Below, one piece after another: positions 14,654 to 22,177 of a stretch of 22,183 nucleotides of DNA (position 1 is its first letter; each line of letters opens with the position of its first letter). The notes below the pieces were generated by a model. The model did no database searches and had not been told where the DNA came from. It saw nothing but the letters and a program-made list of their open reading frames with translations. Both the position numbers and the translations under genes were made by a program. The DNA comes from CAYFQV01 sp964413635 (lineage in GTDB: Bacteria > Spirochaetota > Spirochaetia > DSM-27196 > PWMO01), in the NCBI GenBank assembly GCA_964413635.1, contig CAYPTH010000044.1, positions 1 through 22,183 of the forward strand, read 5' to 3'.

Positions 14654-15653
14654 GAACGATCCGCCGCATTCTGTACACCCGCCTATCCTCGTACGTTCCG
14701 TCGTCGCGAAAGTAGGGCTGGAGACCCTGCGGAACGAAGGAAAGGGCGGTTTCGGTAATGGCCATTTCCCCGGCCTCCGTATGCTTGTTCCCCAGATGGA
14801 AGATGAAGTTGACATCTTCCGAGACCACGTCGCCGGTCTCTCCGCTGTCTTGAAAGAGCGTATTCCCGACGTGGAGCGCCATTCGGTAGGAGACCGGGTT
14901 TTTCAACTGGTAGTGCTCCACATTCGCAATGACGCGATTCATATACATCCGGAACGCGGGTATGATCGGCATGCAACGCTCCCCGTCGTAGGGGAAGAGC
15001 AGGAGTCCGCCGAAACGCTTCCACATCCAAATACGCCCGCCGAAGCGCTCCATCTCACCGAGCAGGTGTTCCCGAAACCGCGAGGCAACGCGGGAGGCGT
15101 AGGCCTCACTGGTCTGGGTCGTGTAGCGCGTCGTATCGTCCAGGTGGGCGAAGAGAAGCCAGAATGTGTATTCCCGTCCCTGCTCGACCTCATCCCAGGC
15201 TCTGCCGGAAAGGATCTCGTTCGGGGGATGTATCGGCTCTGTCAGGAGGGCCGGGGCCTCTCCGAGCTCAGGACCGTCCGCATTCGGTGCGGCGTCGGCG
15301 AAACGCAGTGCTTCCCCGAATCGCTCCGCCGTCACACCCTCTTCCAGCACAGACCGCGTCAAGACGTCTACCACGCCGTGAAAGAAGGCTTGTGCCGGGT
15401 CCTTCAGAACGCCCTCCGGATCGAAGACGCCCACCCGTCCCGGGTAGGCGCGAACGACTCGTCGGAGGGCTCTCCAGAGGTGATCCCCTTTGAACCCGGA
15501 TGCATCCAGGTAGAAGAAGGAGTCTTCCGGCGCCTCGGCCAGAGCGGTGTCCAACTTGCCGGGGGCTACCTTTACCAGACGGTGATTGGCATGGCGCTTC
15601 ACATGAGAGAATAGACTGGCCCTGCCTTTACTGGAAATCAGGTGGATGTTCAT
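14646..15653 (-). CDS. Pseudo-receiver plus C2-like class III cyclase homology domain
   Basis: This is a 335-residue protein. Residues 1-120 look like a degenerate receiver fold: SFFYLDASG (45-53), RVGVFDPEGVLKD (73-85), then GVVDVLTRSVLEE (93-105) where a receiver has its GA.DYL.KP segment. Residues 160-320 match the class III adenylyl/guanylyl cyclase domain. Both metal aspartates are replaced (His170 and Phe214, aligned to D170 and D214 of the partner). However, GDVVSEDVNFIFHL (274-287) keeps the substrate Asp275 and transition-state Asn282 positions, seven residues apart as in active cyclases; the usual Arg is His286. Alone it should be inactive. The ATG at 15653 overlaps the partner gene's stop as ATGA, so the two are coupled and may form a heterodimer. 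Confidence 0.75.
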   Translation of the reverse strand: MNIHLISSKGRASLFSHVKRHANHRLVKVAPGKLDTALAEAPEDSFFYLDASGFKGDHLWRALRRVVRAYPGRVGVFDPEGVLKDPAQAFFHGVVDVLTRSVLEEGVTAERFGEALRFADAAPNADGPELGEAPALLTEPIHPPNEILSGRAWDEVEQGREYTFWLLFAHLDDTTRYTTQTSEAYASRVASRFREHLLGEMERFGGRIWMWKRFGGLLLFPYDGERCMPIIPAFRMYMNRVIANVEHYQLKNPVSYRMALHVGNTLFQDSGETGDVVSEDVNFIFHLGNKHTEAGEMAITETALSFVPQGLQPYFRDDGTYEDRRVYRMRRIVPE

Positions 15654-16669
15654 GCCGGCGCCGATTGCTCCTGGAAGACGAGACTGTAGCGGCGATATCC
15701 CGCCTCGCCGGATTCCTGGTCCAGGCAAAAGCAGTTCTGGAGCAAGGGGTCGAGGGCGTGGAAGACCGTCGGGCTCACGGTCAGACTATTCGCCGGGGTG
15801 AAGTTTGCCTCAATGTCGTGCACCTTTTTGATCGCGGGCGCGCTTTCGATCTCCTGGAAATCATCGCTGTACTCGATCTGGCCGGTATGCACAGCGAGTC
15901 GCACGCGGAGCGGAACGTGTAGTGGATTCCACATGGCATTGTAGAGGAGAAGCTCGTGAATGATCTCCATACCGCTCTTCACCGCCATTGTCCCGACATC
16001 TCCCAGGTAGAAGGCGACCAGCCCTCCATCGCCCTCCCAATACCAGAGGCGGCCGTCCCGCTTTTCAATGGCGCGCAGTATGATGCGGCGCAGATCTGCG
16101 TATACCCGGTCCATGAGCTCGTTTCCGTGGCGCCGGACCAGCTCGGAGTTCCCCTCTACATCGATGGCAAGAAAGCCGACGTGATAATACACGCCGGTTT
16201 GGAGCACACCCCAATTCTGGGTCCGCTGCTGCTCTGCGTCCTCGACGAAGGTCCCCGCCTCGCGGTCGAAGCGGTACCCGTCTTCAAGAAGCTCCCCCAC
16301 GATGTCCTGGAGCCGCGATATACGAAACTTCCGACCGACGAAGCCGTTTCTGTGGATGGTGACGAGGAGCTCGACGAAGGTAAGGAGGTAGCCCCCCTGA
16401 GCCATATCCTCCACTATCTGCTTCGCGGCGTCCTTGTTGGGAATTGACAGGGTCGGTGGTATGCCGGTCCGCGCGTGGATGTCATAAGAGACCATGATGC
16501 GACGCGCGACGTGAACCATGGTGTGCACATCCATGGACTGGCTCAAGGCGCTAACAAGCATGTTACGAAGGCGAAACCGGAGCCGCATGAGCTTCGAGAC
16601 TATCAAATAAGCCAAGTCGTGCAAACTGAGCACACTGGTGCCGAAATTGTTGTTTAGGGTCCGATACAA
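15650..16669 (-). CDS. C1-like class III nucleotidyl cyclase homology protein
   Basis: This protein has about 339 residues from a TTG at 16669 that overlaps the PhzF gene; later starts (GTG 16633, ATG 16588) are possible. Residues 1-155 are mostly helical with no domain I can name (AAKQIVEDMAQGGYLLTFVE at 81-100). Residues 160-315 are a class III cyclase domain. FLAIDVEGNS (166-175) carries metal Asp170 and YWEGDGGLVAF (210-220) carries Asp214, the 44-residue spacing seen in known cyclases; LRVRLAVHTGQI (254-265) follows. Where cyclases have Asp, Asn and Arg for substrate and transition state, this protein has Ile, Lys and Asp (IKKVHDI, 280-286). The missing residues occur in the overlapping downstream gene. 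No membrane segment is seen. Confidence 0.75.
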   Translation of the reverse strand: MYRTLNNNFGTSVLSLHDLAYLIVSKLMRLRFRLRNMLVSALSQSMDVHTMVHVARRIMVSYDIHARTGIPPTLSIPNKDAAKQIVEDMAQGGYLLTFVELLVTIHRNGFVGRKFRISRLQDIVGELLEDGYRFDREAGTFVEDAEQQRTQNWGVLQTGVYYHVGFLAIDVEGNSELVRRHGNELMDRVYADLRRIILRAIEKRDGRLWYWEGDGGLVAFYLGDVGTMAVKSGMEIIHELLLYNAMWNPLHVPLRVRLAVHTGQIEYSDDFQEIESAPAIKKVHDIEANFTPANSLTVSPTVFHALDPLLQNCFCLDQESGEAGYRRYSLVFQEQSAPA

Positions 16670-17622
16670 ATCTCCCCGCGAAGATACAGTCTTGCCGCGC
16701 CGGCAATGTGCACGCGATCTCCTTCAACTCGGCAGCTCAACTTGCCACCACGGGGCGACAACTGCCACGCCTCCAGCGCCCTCTTGCCCAGCCGGTCGGC
16801 CCAGTAGGGAGCCAGCGTCGTGTGGGCGGAGCCCGTCACGGGATCCTCGGGAATGCCCACCCGGGGAGCAAAGAAGCGGGAAACGAAATCAGCCTGCGCC
16901 GGTCTTCCCGTAGCCTCGGGCGCCTCTGACCCCGGGCCTTCCCCCGCCGCCGTGACAATAAGTCCCCGCGCCGGCAACTCTGCAAGGGCCGAATAGTCCG
17001 GGACCAGAGAGCCAACGCGCGCCGCCGAGGAGAGAACGCACATCAAGTCGCTTCGGCCCTGAAGCGTCTCCAGGACCTCCCCCGCCTCCACCCCAATGGC
17101 CTCCGCGAGGCCCGGTGGCGGCGAGACAACTCGGACCGGATCGGCCGGAAAGTCCAGGGTGAAGGATTCGCCACCCGGCTCGACGGCAACGGGCAGCCGC
17201 CCGCTCTTCGGGGAGTCAAAGAGGATCCATCTTCCCGCAGGGCCGGCGTCTACCCCGGGGCCGGCGTCTACCGCTGCCCCGGCGCCGTCATGTCCCGCCT
17301 CTTCCGGCTCGAGAAACCGGGCAACCACGAAAGCGCTGGCCAGGGTCGCGTGGCCGCAGAGATCGACCTCCGTTGTCGGGGTGAACCAGCGTATGCCGTA
17401 GCCACCGTAGCCACCGTAGGCGCCGTAGCCACCGTAGCCGCCGTAGCCGTCGGTCGGTCCGACAGTCAGAAAGGCGGTCTCCGCCAGATTGTTCTCCGCG
17501 GCAATCTGCTGCATGAGCGTTTCGGGCAACCACTCGCGTCCGAGGGGCACGACTGCCGCGGGGTTTCCGCCGAAAAGACGATTGGTGAAGGCATCCACTT
17601 GGTACATTGCCACCGTTCGCAT
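16654..17622 (-). CDS. PhzF-family isomerase/epimerase-like protein
   Basis: This 322-residue protein has the PhzF fold signature: YQVDAFTNRLFGGNPAAVV (7-25), AENNLAETAFL with the catalytic Glu48, RWFTPTTEVDLCGHATLA (78-95) and, near the C-terminus, DPVTGSAHTTLAPYWADRL. PhzF isomerises an intermediate of phenazine synthesis, but most homologues outside phenazine clusters have unknown substrates; no other phenazine gene is here. Two insertions stand out. One is a Tyr-Gly-Gly repeat (residues 59-76) encoded by nine-base tandem units; the other is a Gly/Ala/Asp-rich stretch near 108-130 with a 15-base direct repeat. Both lie in loops between conserved motifs. The start at 17622 has a strong AGGAGGG site. 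The gene is the first of three overlapping minus-strand genes. Confidence 0.88.
   Translation of the reverse strand: MRTVAMYQVDAFTNRLFGGNPAAVVPLGREWLPETLMQQIAAENNLAETAFLTVGPTDGYGGYGGYGAYGGYGGYGIRWFTPTTEVDLCGHATLASAFVVARFLEPEEAGHDGAGAAVDAGPGVDAGPAGRWILFDSPKSGRLPVAVEPGGESFTLDFPADPVRVVSPPPGLAEAIGVEAGEVLETLQGRSDLMCVLSSAARVGSLVPDYSALAELPARGLIVTAAGEGPGSEAPEATGRPAQADFVSRFFAPRVGIPEDPVTGSAHTTLAPYWADRLGKRALEAWQLSPRGGKLSCRVEGDRVHIAGAARLYLRGEICIGP
17240..17272. repeat. 15-bp direct repeat inside the PhzF gene
   Basis: GGGCCGGCGTCTACC occurs at 17240-17254 and again at 17258-17272. The 18-base period keeps frame and encodes two copies of VDAGP. This is a recent-looking in-frame duplication in a loop insertion. 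Confidence 0.75.
17398..17451. repeat. Six 9-bp tandem units inside the PhzF gene
   Basis: Six copies of a nine-base unit with consensus GTAGCCACC (variants GTAGGCGCC, GTAGCCGCC, GTAGCCGTC) encode a Tyr-Gly-Gly-type repeat. Copy-number change would alter the loop by three residues per unit without shifting frame. Confidence 0.9.
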
Positions 17623-17627
17623 GACTA

Positions 17628-17634
17628 CCCTCCT
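17628..17634 (-). promoter_or_regulatory. Strong ribosome binding site of the PhzF gene
   Basis: AGGAGGG on the minus strand ends 5 bases before the ATG at 17622. This fixes the start and makes this gene the likely head of the PhzF-cyclase operon. Confidence 0.7.
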
Positions 17635-17711
17635 GCTGCAGCTGTAGTGTACACACCGCAGTCACCGACTGCAGCCCCACGGGCTCGCCGCCGCGCCCGC
17701 CTCCCGAGGAT

Positions 17712-17741
17712 TTGCCCTCTCCCGCCCTCTCATCCTATTGT
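17712..17741 (+). promoter_or_regulatory. Weak candidate promoter of the HAD-GH65 operon
   Basis: TTGCCC (17712-17717), an 18-base spacer and TATTGT (17736-17741, 4/6) lie before the ATG at 17754. If used, the leader would be only about 5-6 bases. Confidence 0.3.
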
Positions 17742-17753
17742 TGTAGCAAAGAT

Positions 17754-18968
17754 ATGAAACAACTCTCCGAATTCTACACACTTCTCGAGTCAACAGTTCC
17801 CCTCAGGCGGGATCTGGTAAATTACTACTTGATCGATGTCGCAAAACCGACGCGCGTCGAGTCTCTCAAAACCGCACGACGCCGCCTCCAAGATGTCGAG
17901 AGGGATGAGGCAGGCCGCCTGCTCTTCGCCGACGAACAGGGGCAACACGTTCACGTCCAAGCGGACTACGAGCTCATGGAGCTCGATAAGGATCTGCGCT
18001 TCTTCGAGGAGGGAGAGGCGTCTTTCGTAACATACCTTACCGAGCTCCACCCCCGTTTCGGGGAGGAAACGAAGGAGCTCGTCGACTTCCTGCGCGCAGC
18101 TGCACCGCCGGCGGCCGCGGCGCCCCACTCCTTCGATGTCTTCATAACGGACCGTGACGGAACGGTGAACAACTACTGCGCTCGGTATCGCTCCTCCATT
18201 CAGTCGGCGTACAACGCGGTCTATCTCACGCGGTTCGGGAAGACCTTCTCGGAACGCCCGATCATTCTCACCTCGGCGCCGCTGCAGGATGTCGGGATTG
18301 TTGACTTGACAGTCAGCCCGGAAGAGGTCTTTCTCCTATCAGGCTCGAAGGGACGAGAGTACCGCGGCGCCGGCGGGGAACGCCACAGCTACCCCCTGGC
18401 CACGGAGGCGCAAGAAAGACTCGACCAGCTCAACAGCCGCTTGGAGGCACTTCTCGAGGAGCCGGAGAACCGCGTCTTCGGCTTGATCGGATCGAGCCTT
18501 CAGAAGAAGCATGGCGAGACCACCGTCGCCCGACAGGACGTGGACGAGTCCATCCCCGCCGATGAGTCCGAGCGCTTCAAGCGGGAGGTTGAAGGGGTCG
18601 TCGAGGAAGTTGAAGCCGGTGAGTCCTATTTCCGCATTGAGGACACCGGGAAGGATCTCGAGATCGTCCTTGTCACCGAGGGAGAGGCGCGCCACTTCGA
18701 CAAGGGGGATGGAGTTCACTTTCTCATGGAAAGCCTAAATCGAGACGTGAACGGCAAGAATCTCCTCATCTGCGGCGACACCTCCTCCGACGTGCCTATG
18801 GTGTCACGGGCACTCGATCTCGGTGCCCAGGTTACAACGGTCTTCGTGACATCCGACTCAGAGCTCCAGAAGCGCGTGCAGAAAACCGGTGCGCGCTGTC
18901 ACTTCGTGTCGAATCCGGACGTCCTGGTTTCGGGACTCGACTTGCTTGCGAAGGGGTACGAATCATGA
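17754..18968 (+). CDS. HAD-superfamily phosphatase, trehalose-phosphatase-like
   Basis: This is a 404-residue protein. An acidic helical N-terminal region (1-120) precedes a HAD phosphatase domain. Motif I is FITDRDGT (130-137), with nucleophile Asp133 and acid/base Asp135. ILTSAP fits motif II, and ICGDTSSDVPMV (near 338-349) is motif IV. A long insert with KREVEGVVEEVEAGESYFRIEDTGKDLEI-type sequence lies between, as a cap of the Cof/trehalose-6-phosphate phosphatase kind (type IIB). It overlaps the phosphorylase fusion gene by ATGA at 18965-18968, so a role in trehalose or a related disaccharide is likely, for example removing phosphate from a sugar phosphate. Mycobacterial OtsB1 combines similar HAD and GH65 parts in one chain. 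The start at 17754 is preferred over 17712, as the preceding residues look non-coding. Confidence 0.8.
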   Translation: MKQLSEFYTLLESTVPLRRDLVNYYLIDVAKPTRVESLKTARRRLQDVERDEAGRLLFADEQGQHVHVQADYELMELDKDLRFFEEGEASFVTYLTELHPRFGEETKELVDFLRAAAPPAAAAPHSFDVFITDRDGTVNNYCARYRSSIQSAYNAVYLTRFGKTFSERPIILTSAPLQDVGIVDLTVSPEEVFLLSGSKGREYRGAGGERHSYPLATEAQERLDQLNSRLEALLEEPENRVFGLIGSSLQKKHGETTVARQDVDESIPADESERFKREVEGVVEEVEAGESYFRIEDTGKDLEIVLVTEGEARHFDKGDGVHFLMESLNRDVNGKNLLICGDTSSDVPMVSRALDLGAQVTTVFVTSDSELQKRVQKTGARCHFVSNPDVLVSGLDLLAKGYES

Positions 18969-21900
18969 GCAGTTTTCAGTTTCGCGGCGCCATCTTCGAC
19001 TTGGACGGCGTCATTACCGCAACCGCACGGACCCACTTCTTGGCTTGGAAGGCGACCTTCGAGGGCTTTCTCAAGGAGACCGGCGTCGAGGAGAACCCAT
19101 CCTTTACCTACGAAGACGACTACATTCCGTATGTGGACGGGAGACCTCGGTATGACGGGGTTAAGGGATTTCTCGAGTCCCGAGGGATCGAGCTCCCCTG
19201 GGGCGACCCGAGCGACGAGCCGGGGAACGAGACGGTCTGCGCCGTCGGGAACAAGAAGAACTCCGCCTTTCGTGAGGCCGTGGAGGAACACGGCGTGGAC
19301 CTCTACGACTCAACGCTCCGGCTGGTCCGGGAGCTCAAGGAACGGGGCATCCATGTCGGAGTCGCCTCCTCGAGCAAAAACACGGGCTTTGTCCTCAAGA
19401 CGGTGGGCCTCATCGACCTCTTCGAAACGGTGGTTGACGGCGTCGTATCCGCGGAGCTCGGCCTCAACGGGAAGCCCGCGCCGGACATATTCGTCGTTGC
19501 AGCCGAGCGAATGGGTCTGACACCCAAAGAGTGCATGATGGTGGAGGACGCCTTCGCGGGCGTCGCCGCCGGCTTGAACGGAAACTTTGCCTTTGTCCTC
19601 GGCGTGAACCGGGAAGGCGAGCCGGAAGGGCTCTACTCCCGCGGCGCCGATCTGGTGGTCCCCGACCTCGAGGAGATCGACTACGACCGCATTGCCCAGT
19701 GGTTCGACAGCGGCATCGAGGAGGCATCCTGGCGCCTCTCCTATTACGGCTTCAATTCAAAAGAGGAGCGGCTGCGCGAAGCGCTCACGACGACCGGAAA
19801 CGGTTACCTTGGCAGCCGTGGCGCCTACCCCGGCTCACCCGCCGACGACAACGTTCACTACCCCGGCACTTATCTGGCGGGGCTGTTCAACACGCTCGGG
19901 ACTCAGGTGGGAGACCACACCGTATACAACAACGACTTCGTAAACTGCCCGAATTGGCTCAGGATGGACGTGCGAATTGGCGGCGGAGACCAGAGTGCCA
20001 CGGAGAGCGCGCCCCTTCGGCCACAGACCCACCCCGTGGTCAACTGGTCTCACTGGCTAAACCTCAAGAACGCGGCTACCTACCACGACACCACGCTCCG
20101 GGACAGCGAAGGTCGGGAAACCCGAATTGAGAGCTGCCGTTTCGTGAGCATGGCCCAAGCGCACATTGCGGCGCTTCGCTACACCGTCACGCCGCTAAAC
20201 TACTCAGGTGAGGTCAGCGTTGAGTCGCTCCTCGACGGGAACATCAACAACTACGGCGTCGAGCGCTATCGCAAGCTGGAAAGCACCCACTTGGAAGAAG
20301 CCGACACGAGCGCCTCGGATACCGGCATTCGCCTGGCCGGCCGGACGAACCACAGCGCGGTGACCATAACCATGGAAGCGCACCACCGCGTCGGTGGCGA
20401 CGGTGCGGCACACGGCACAGCCGAAGCCGGCCGCGCCGTGACCCACCACGACTCCGCAATTGGCGAGCGCTTCACCTTCTCAGCGACGGAGGGTGCAAGC
20501 TACACCATCGACAAGATCGTGTGGATTGCCACCGACCGCGACTGGCCCATTGAACACGACAATATGCCGAAGCTGTCGAGTCTCGATTTCGATTCGCTAT
20601 TTCGAGAGCACGCAGAACGGTGGGAAGAGCTCTGGAATCGTGCGGATATGCGGATCCGCGGGGACCGCTTCGCACAACGGGCGGCTCGCCTCCACATTTA
20701 CCATCTTCTGACAACGGCTAGCCCCGATCACTATCCGCGCATGGATATCGGTCTACCGGCCCGGGGTGTTCACGGCGAGGCATACCGCGGCCACATCTTC
20801 TGGGACGAGCTCTTCGTCGCGCCCTTTTTCAACCGCAACTACCCAGAGGTAACCCGGGCGCACCTCATGTATCGGTACCGAAGGCTGGACGCGGCGCGAA
20901 AGATTGCCCGGGACGAGGGCTTCGCCGGCGCCCTCTACCCCTGGCAGAGCGCCGACACCGGAGAGCGAGAGTCGCAGCAACTCCACTACAACCCGGTATC
21001 CGGCGACTGGGATCCCGACTTGAGCAAACTGCAGCGTCACATCTCCATTGCCATTGCCCACAACATCTGGGAGTACCACTACAGCTCCGGCGACCACGAG
21101 TTCATGGACGAATACGGCATGGAGATGCTCCTCGAAATCGCTCGCTTCTGGGCGAGCATTGCCAAGCACGAAGAATCGGACGACCGCTACCACATAGATC
21201 ACGTCATGGGTCCGGATGAGTTCCACGAGAAGTATCCCGACGCGCCGATGACGCTCGAGGCCGGCGGGTTTCGCGATAGCGCCTACAACAACGTCATGGT
21301 GGCGTGGCTCCTCGACCGCGTCGCCACCGAGTTCGACCACATGCAGGAAGAACCGCGCCGGCGCATGGTCGAACACATCGGCTTCGAGGAAACGGAGCTC
21401 GATCATTGGAAGGAGATCGTAAGCAAGCTCGCCGTCGTCATGGATCAGGACGGCGTCATAAGCCAGTTCGACGGCTACCGCGATCTCAAAGAAATCGACT
21501 GGGAACGGTATCGAGAGAAGTACGGTGACATCCGCCGGATGGACCGGATTCTCAAGGCGGAGGGAGACTCGCCGGACAACTATCAGGTCTCGAAACAGGC
21601 CGATGTTCTCATGATGTGGTACCTCCTAACTCCACCGGAGGTGGCGGAGGTCCTCAGTAAGATGGGCCACGCCGTCGGCGATCCTTACGCCCTCCTCGAG
21701 CGCAACTACGAGTTCTACCTTCCCCACACGAGCCACGGCTCTACATTGAGTTACGTGGTGCACGCCTCCCTCATCGGCTATCTCGAGGATCGGGAGAAGG
21801 AGGACTGGCGCTGGTTCATGGAATCACTGAAGAGCGATGTCTACGACACCCAGGGGGGAACGACCCTCGAAGGTATCCACTGCGGAGTCATGGCCGCCAG

Positions 21901-22177
21901 CTTGAGCATTATCGTCGACGACTTCACCGGTATTCAGATCGAGCCGAACACGCTCTACGTACGGCCCCACCTTCCCGAGCACTGGGACGAAGTGTCGTTC
22001 ATCGTGCAGTTTCGCGACGCCGCCTTCACCGTCACCGCGAGTCACGAGCGCGCCTCCGTGTCCTGCACGGGAACCTGCCCGCAGCCGGTGGAGGTCCACT
22101 TGGACGAGACGGTACGGCAGCTCGAGCCCGGCAAGAAGGTCGAGGCCAGTGTCTCCAACCGCCACACCGGCCAATAG
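18965..22177 (+). CDS. Beta-phosphoglucomutase / GH65 disaccharide phosphorylase fusion
   Basis: This is a bifunctional protein of 1070 residues. Residues 1-240 are a beta-phosphoglucomutase-type HAD domain: FDLDGVIT (11-18) with Asp12 and Asp14, the ASSSKNT motif, GKPAPDIF and MVEDAFAG. After a short linker, about 250-1060 are a family GH65 phosphorylase: an N-terminal beta-sandwich (GNGYLGSRGAYPGS), the (alpha/alpha)6 domain with EAYRGHIFWDELF (near 604-616) and MGPDEFHE with catalytic Glu752, and a C-terminal beta-sandwich. GH65 enzymes split trehalose, maltose or kojibiose with phosphate, giving glucose and beta-glucose-1-phosphate, which the mutase half turns into glucose-6-phosphate. 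The actual disaccharide cannot be told from sequence by eye. It overlaps the HAD phosphatase gene by 4 bases. The stop lies 6 bases before the window edge. Confidence 0.93.
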   Translation: MSSFQFRGAIFDLDGVITATARTHFLAWKATFEGFLKETGVEENPSFTYEDDYIPYVDGRPRYDGVKGFLESRGIELPWGDPSDEPGNETVCAVGNKKNSAFREAVEEHGVDLYDSTLRLVRELKERGIHVGVASSSKNTGFVLKTVGLIDLFETVVDGVVSAELGLNGKPAPDIFVVAAERMGLTPKECMMVEDAFAGVAAGLNGNFAFVLGVNREGEPEGLYSRGADLVVPDLEEIDYDRIAQWFDSGIEEASWRLSYYGFNSKEERLREALTTTGNGYLGSRGAYPGSPADDNVHYPGTYLAGLFNTLGTQVGDHTVYNNDFVNCPNWLRMDVRIGGGDQSATESAPLRPQTHPVVNWSHWLNLKNAATYHDTTLRDSEGRETRIESCRFVSMAQAHIAALRYTVTPLNYSGEVSVESLLDGNINNYGVERYRKLESTHLEEADTSASDTGIRLAGRTNHSAVTITMEAHHRVGGDGAAHGTAEAGRAVTHHDSAIGERFTFSATEGASYTIDKIVWIATDRDWPIEHDNMPKLSSLDFDSLFREHAERWEELWNRADMRIRGDRFAQRAARLHIYHLLTTASPDHYPRMDIGLPARGVHGEAYRGHIFWDELFVAPFFNRNYPEVTRAHLMYRYRRLDAARKIARDEGFAGALYPWQSADTGERESQQLHYNPVSGDWDPDLSKLQRHISIAIAHNIWEYHYSSGDHEFMDEYGMEMLLEIARFWASIAKHEESDDRYHIDHVMGPDEFHEKYPDAPMTLEAGGFRDSAYNNVMVAWLLDRVATEFDHMQEEPRRRMVEHIGFEETELDHWKEIVSKLAVVMDQDGVISQFDGYRDLKEIDWERYREKYGDIRRMDRILKAEGDSPDNYQVSKQADVLMMWYLLTPPEVAEVLSKMGHAVGDPYALLERNYEFYLPHTSHGSTLSYVVHASLIGYLEDREKEDWRWFMESLKSDVYDTQGGTTLEGIHCGVMAASLSIIVDDFTGIQIEPNTLYVRPHLPEHWDEVSFIVQFRDAAFTVTASHERASVSCTGTCPQPVEVHLDETVRQLEPGKKVEASVSNRHTGQ

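Noticed and set aside
15654..15728. Longer N-terminus for the downstream cyclase-like protein
   Set aside because: These 25 codons overlap the end of the upstream gene in another frame. The ATGA junction at 15650-15653 is the natural start.
17398..17451. Short tandem repeats considered as a CRISPR array
   Set aside because: The units are nine bases, directly adjacent, in frame inside a conserved gene and have no spacers.
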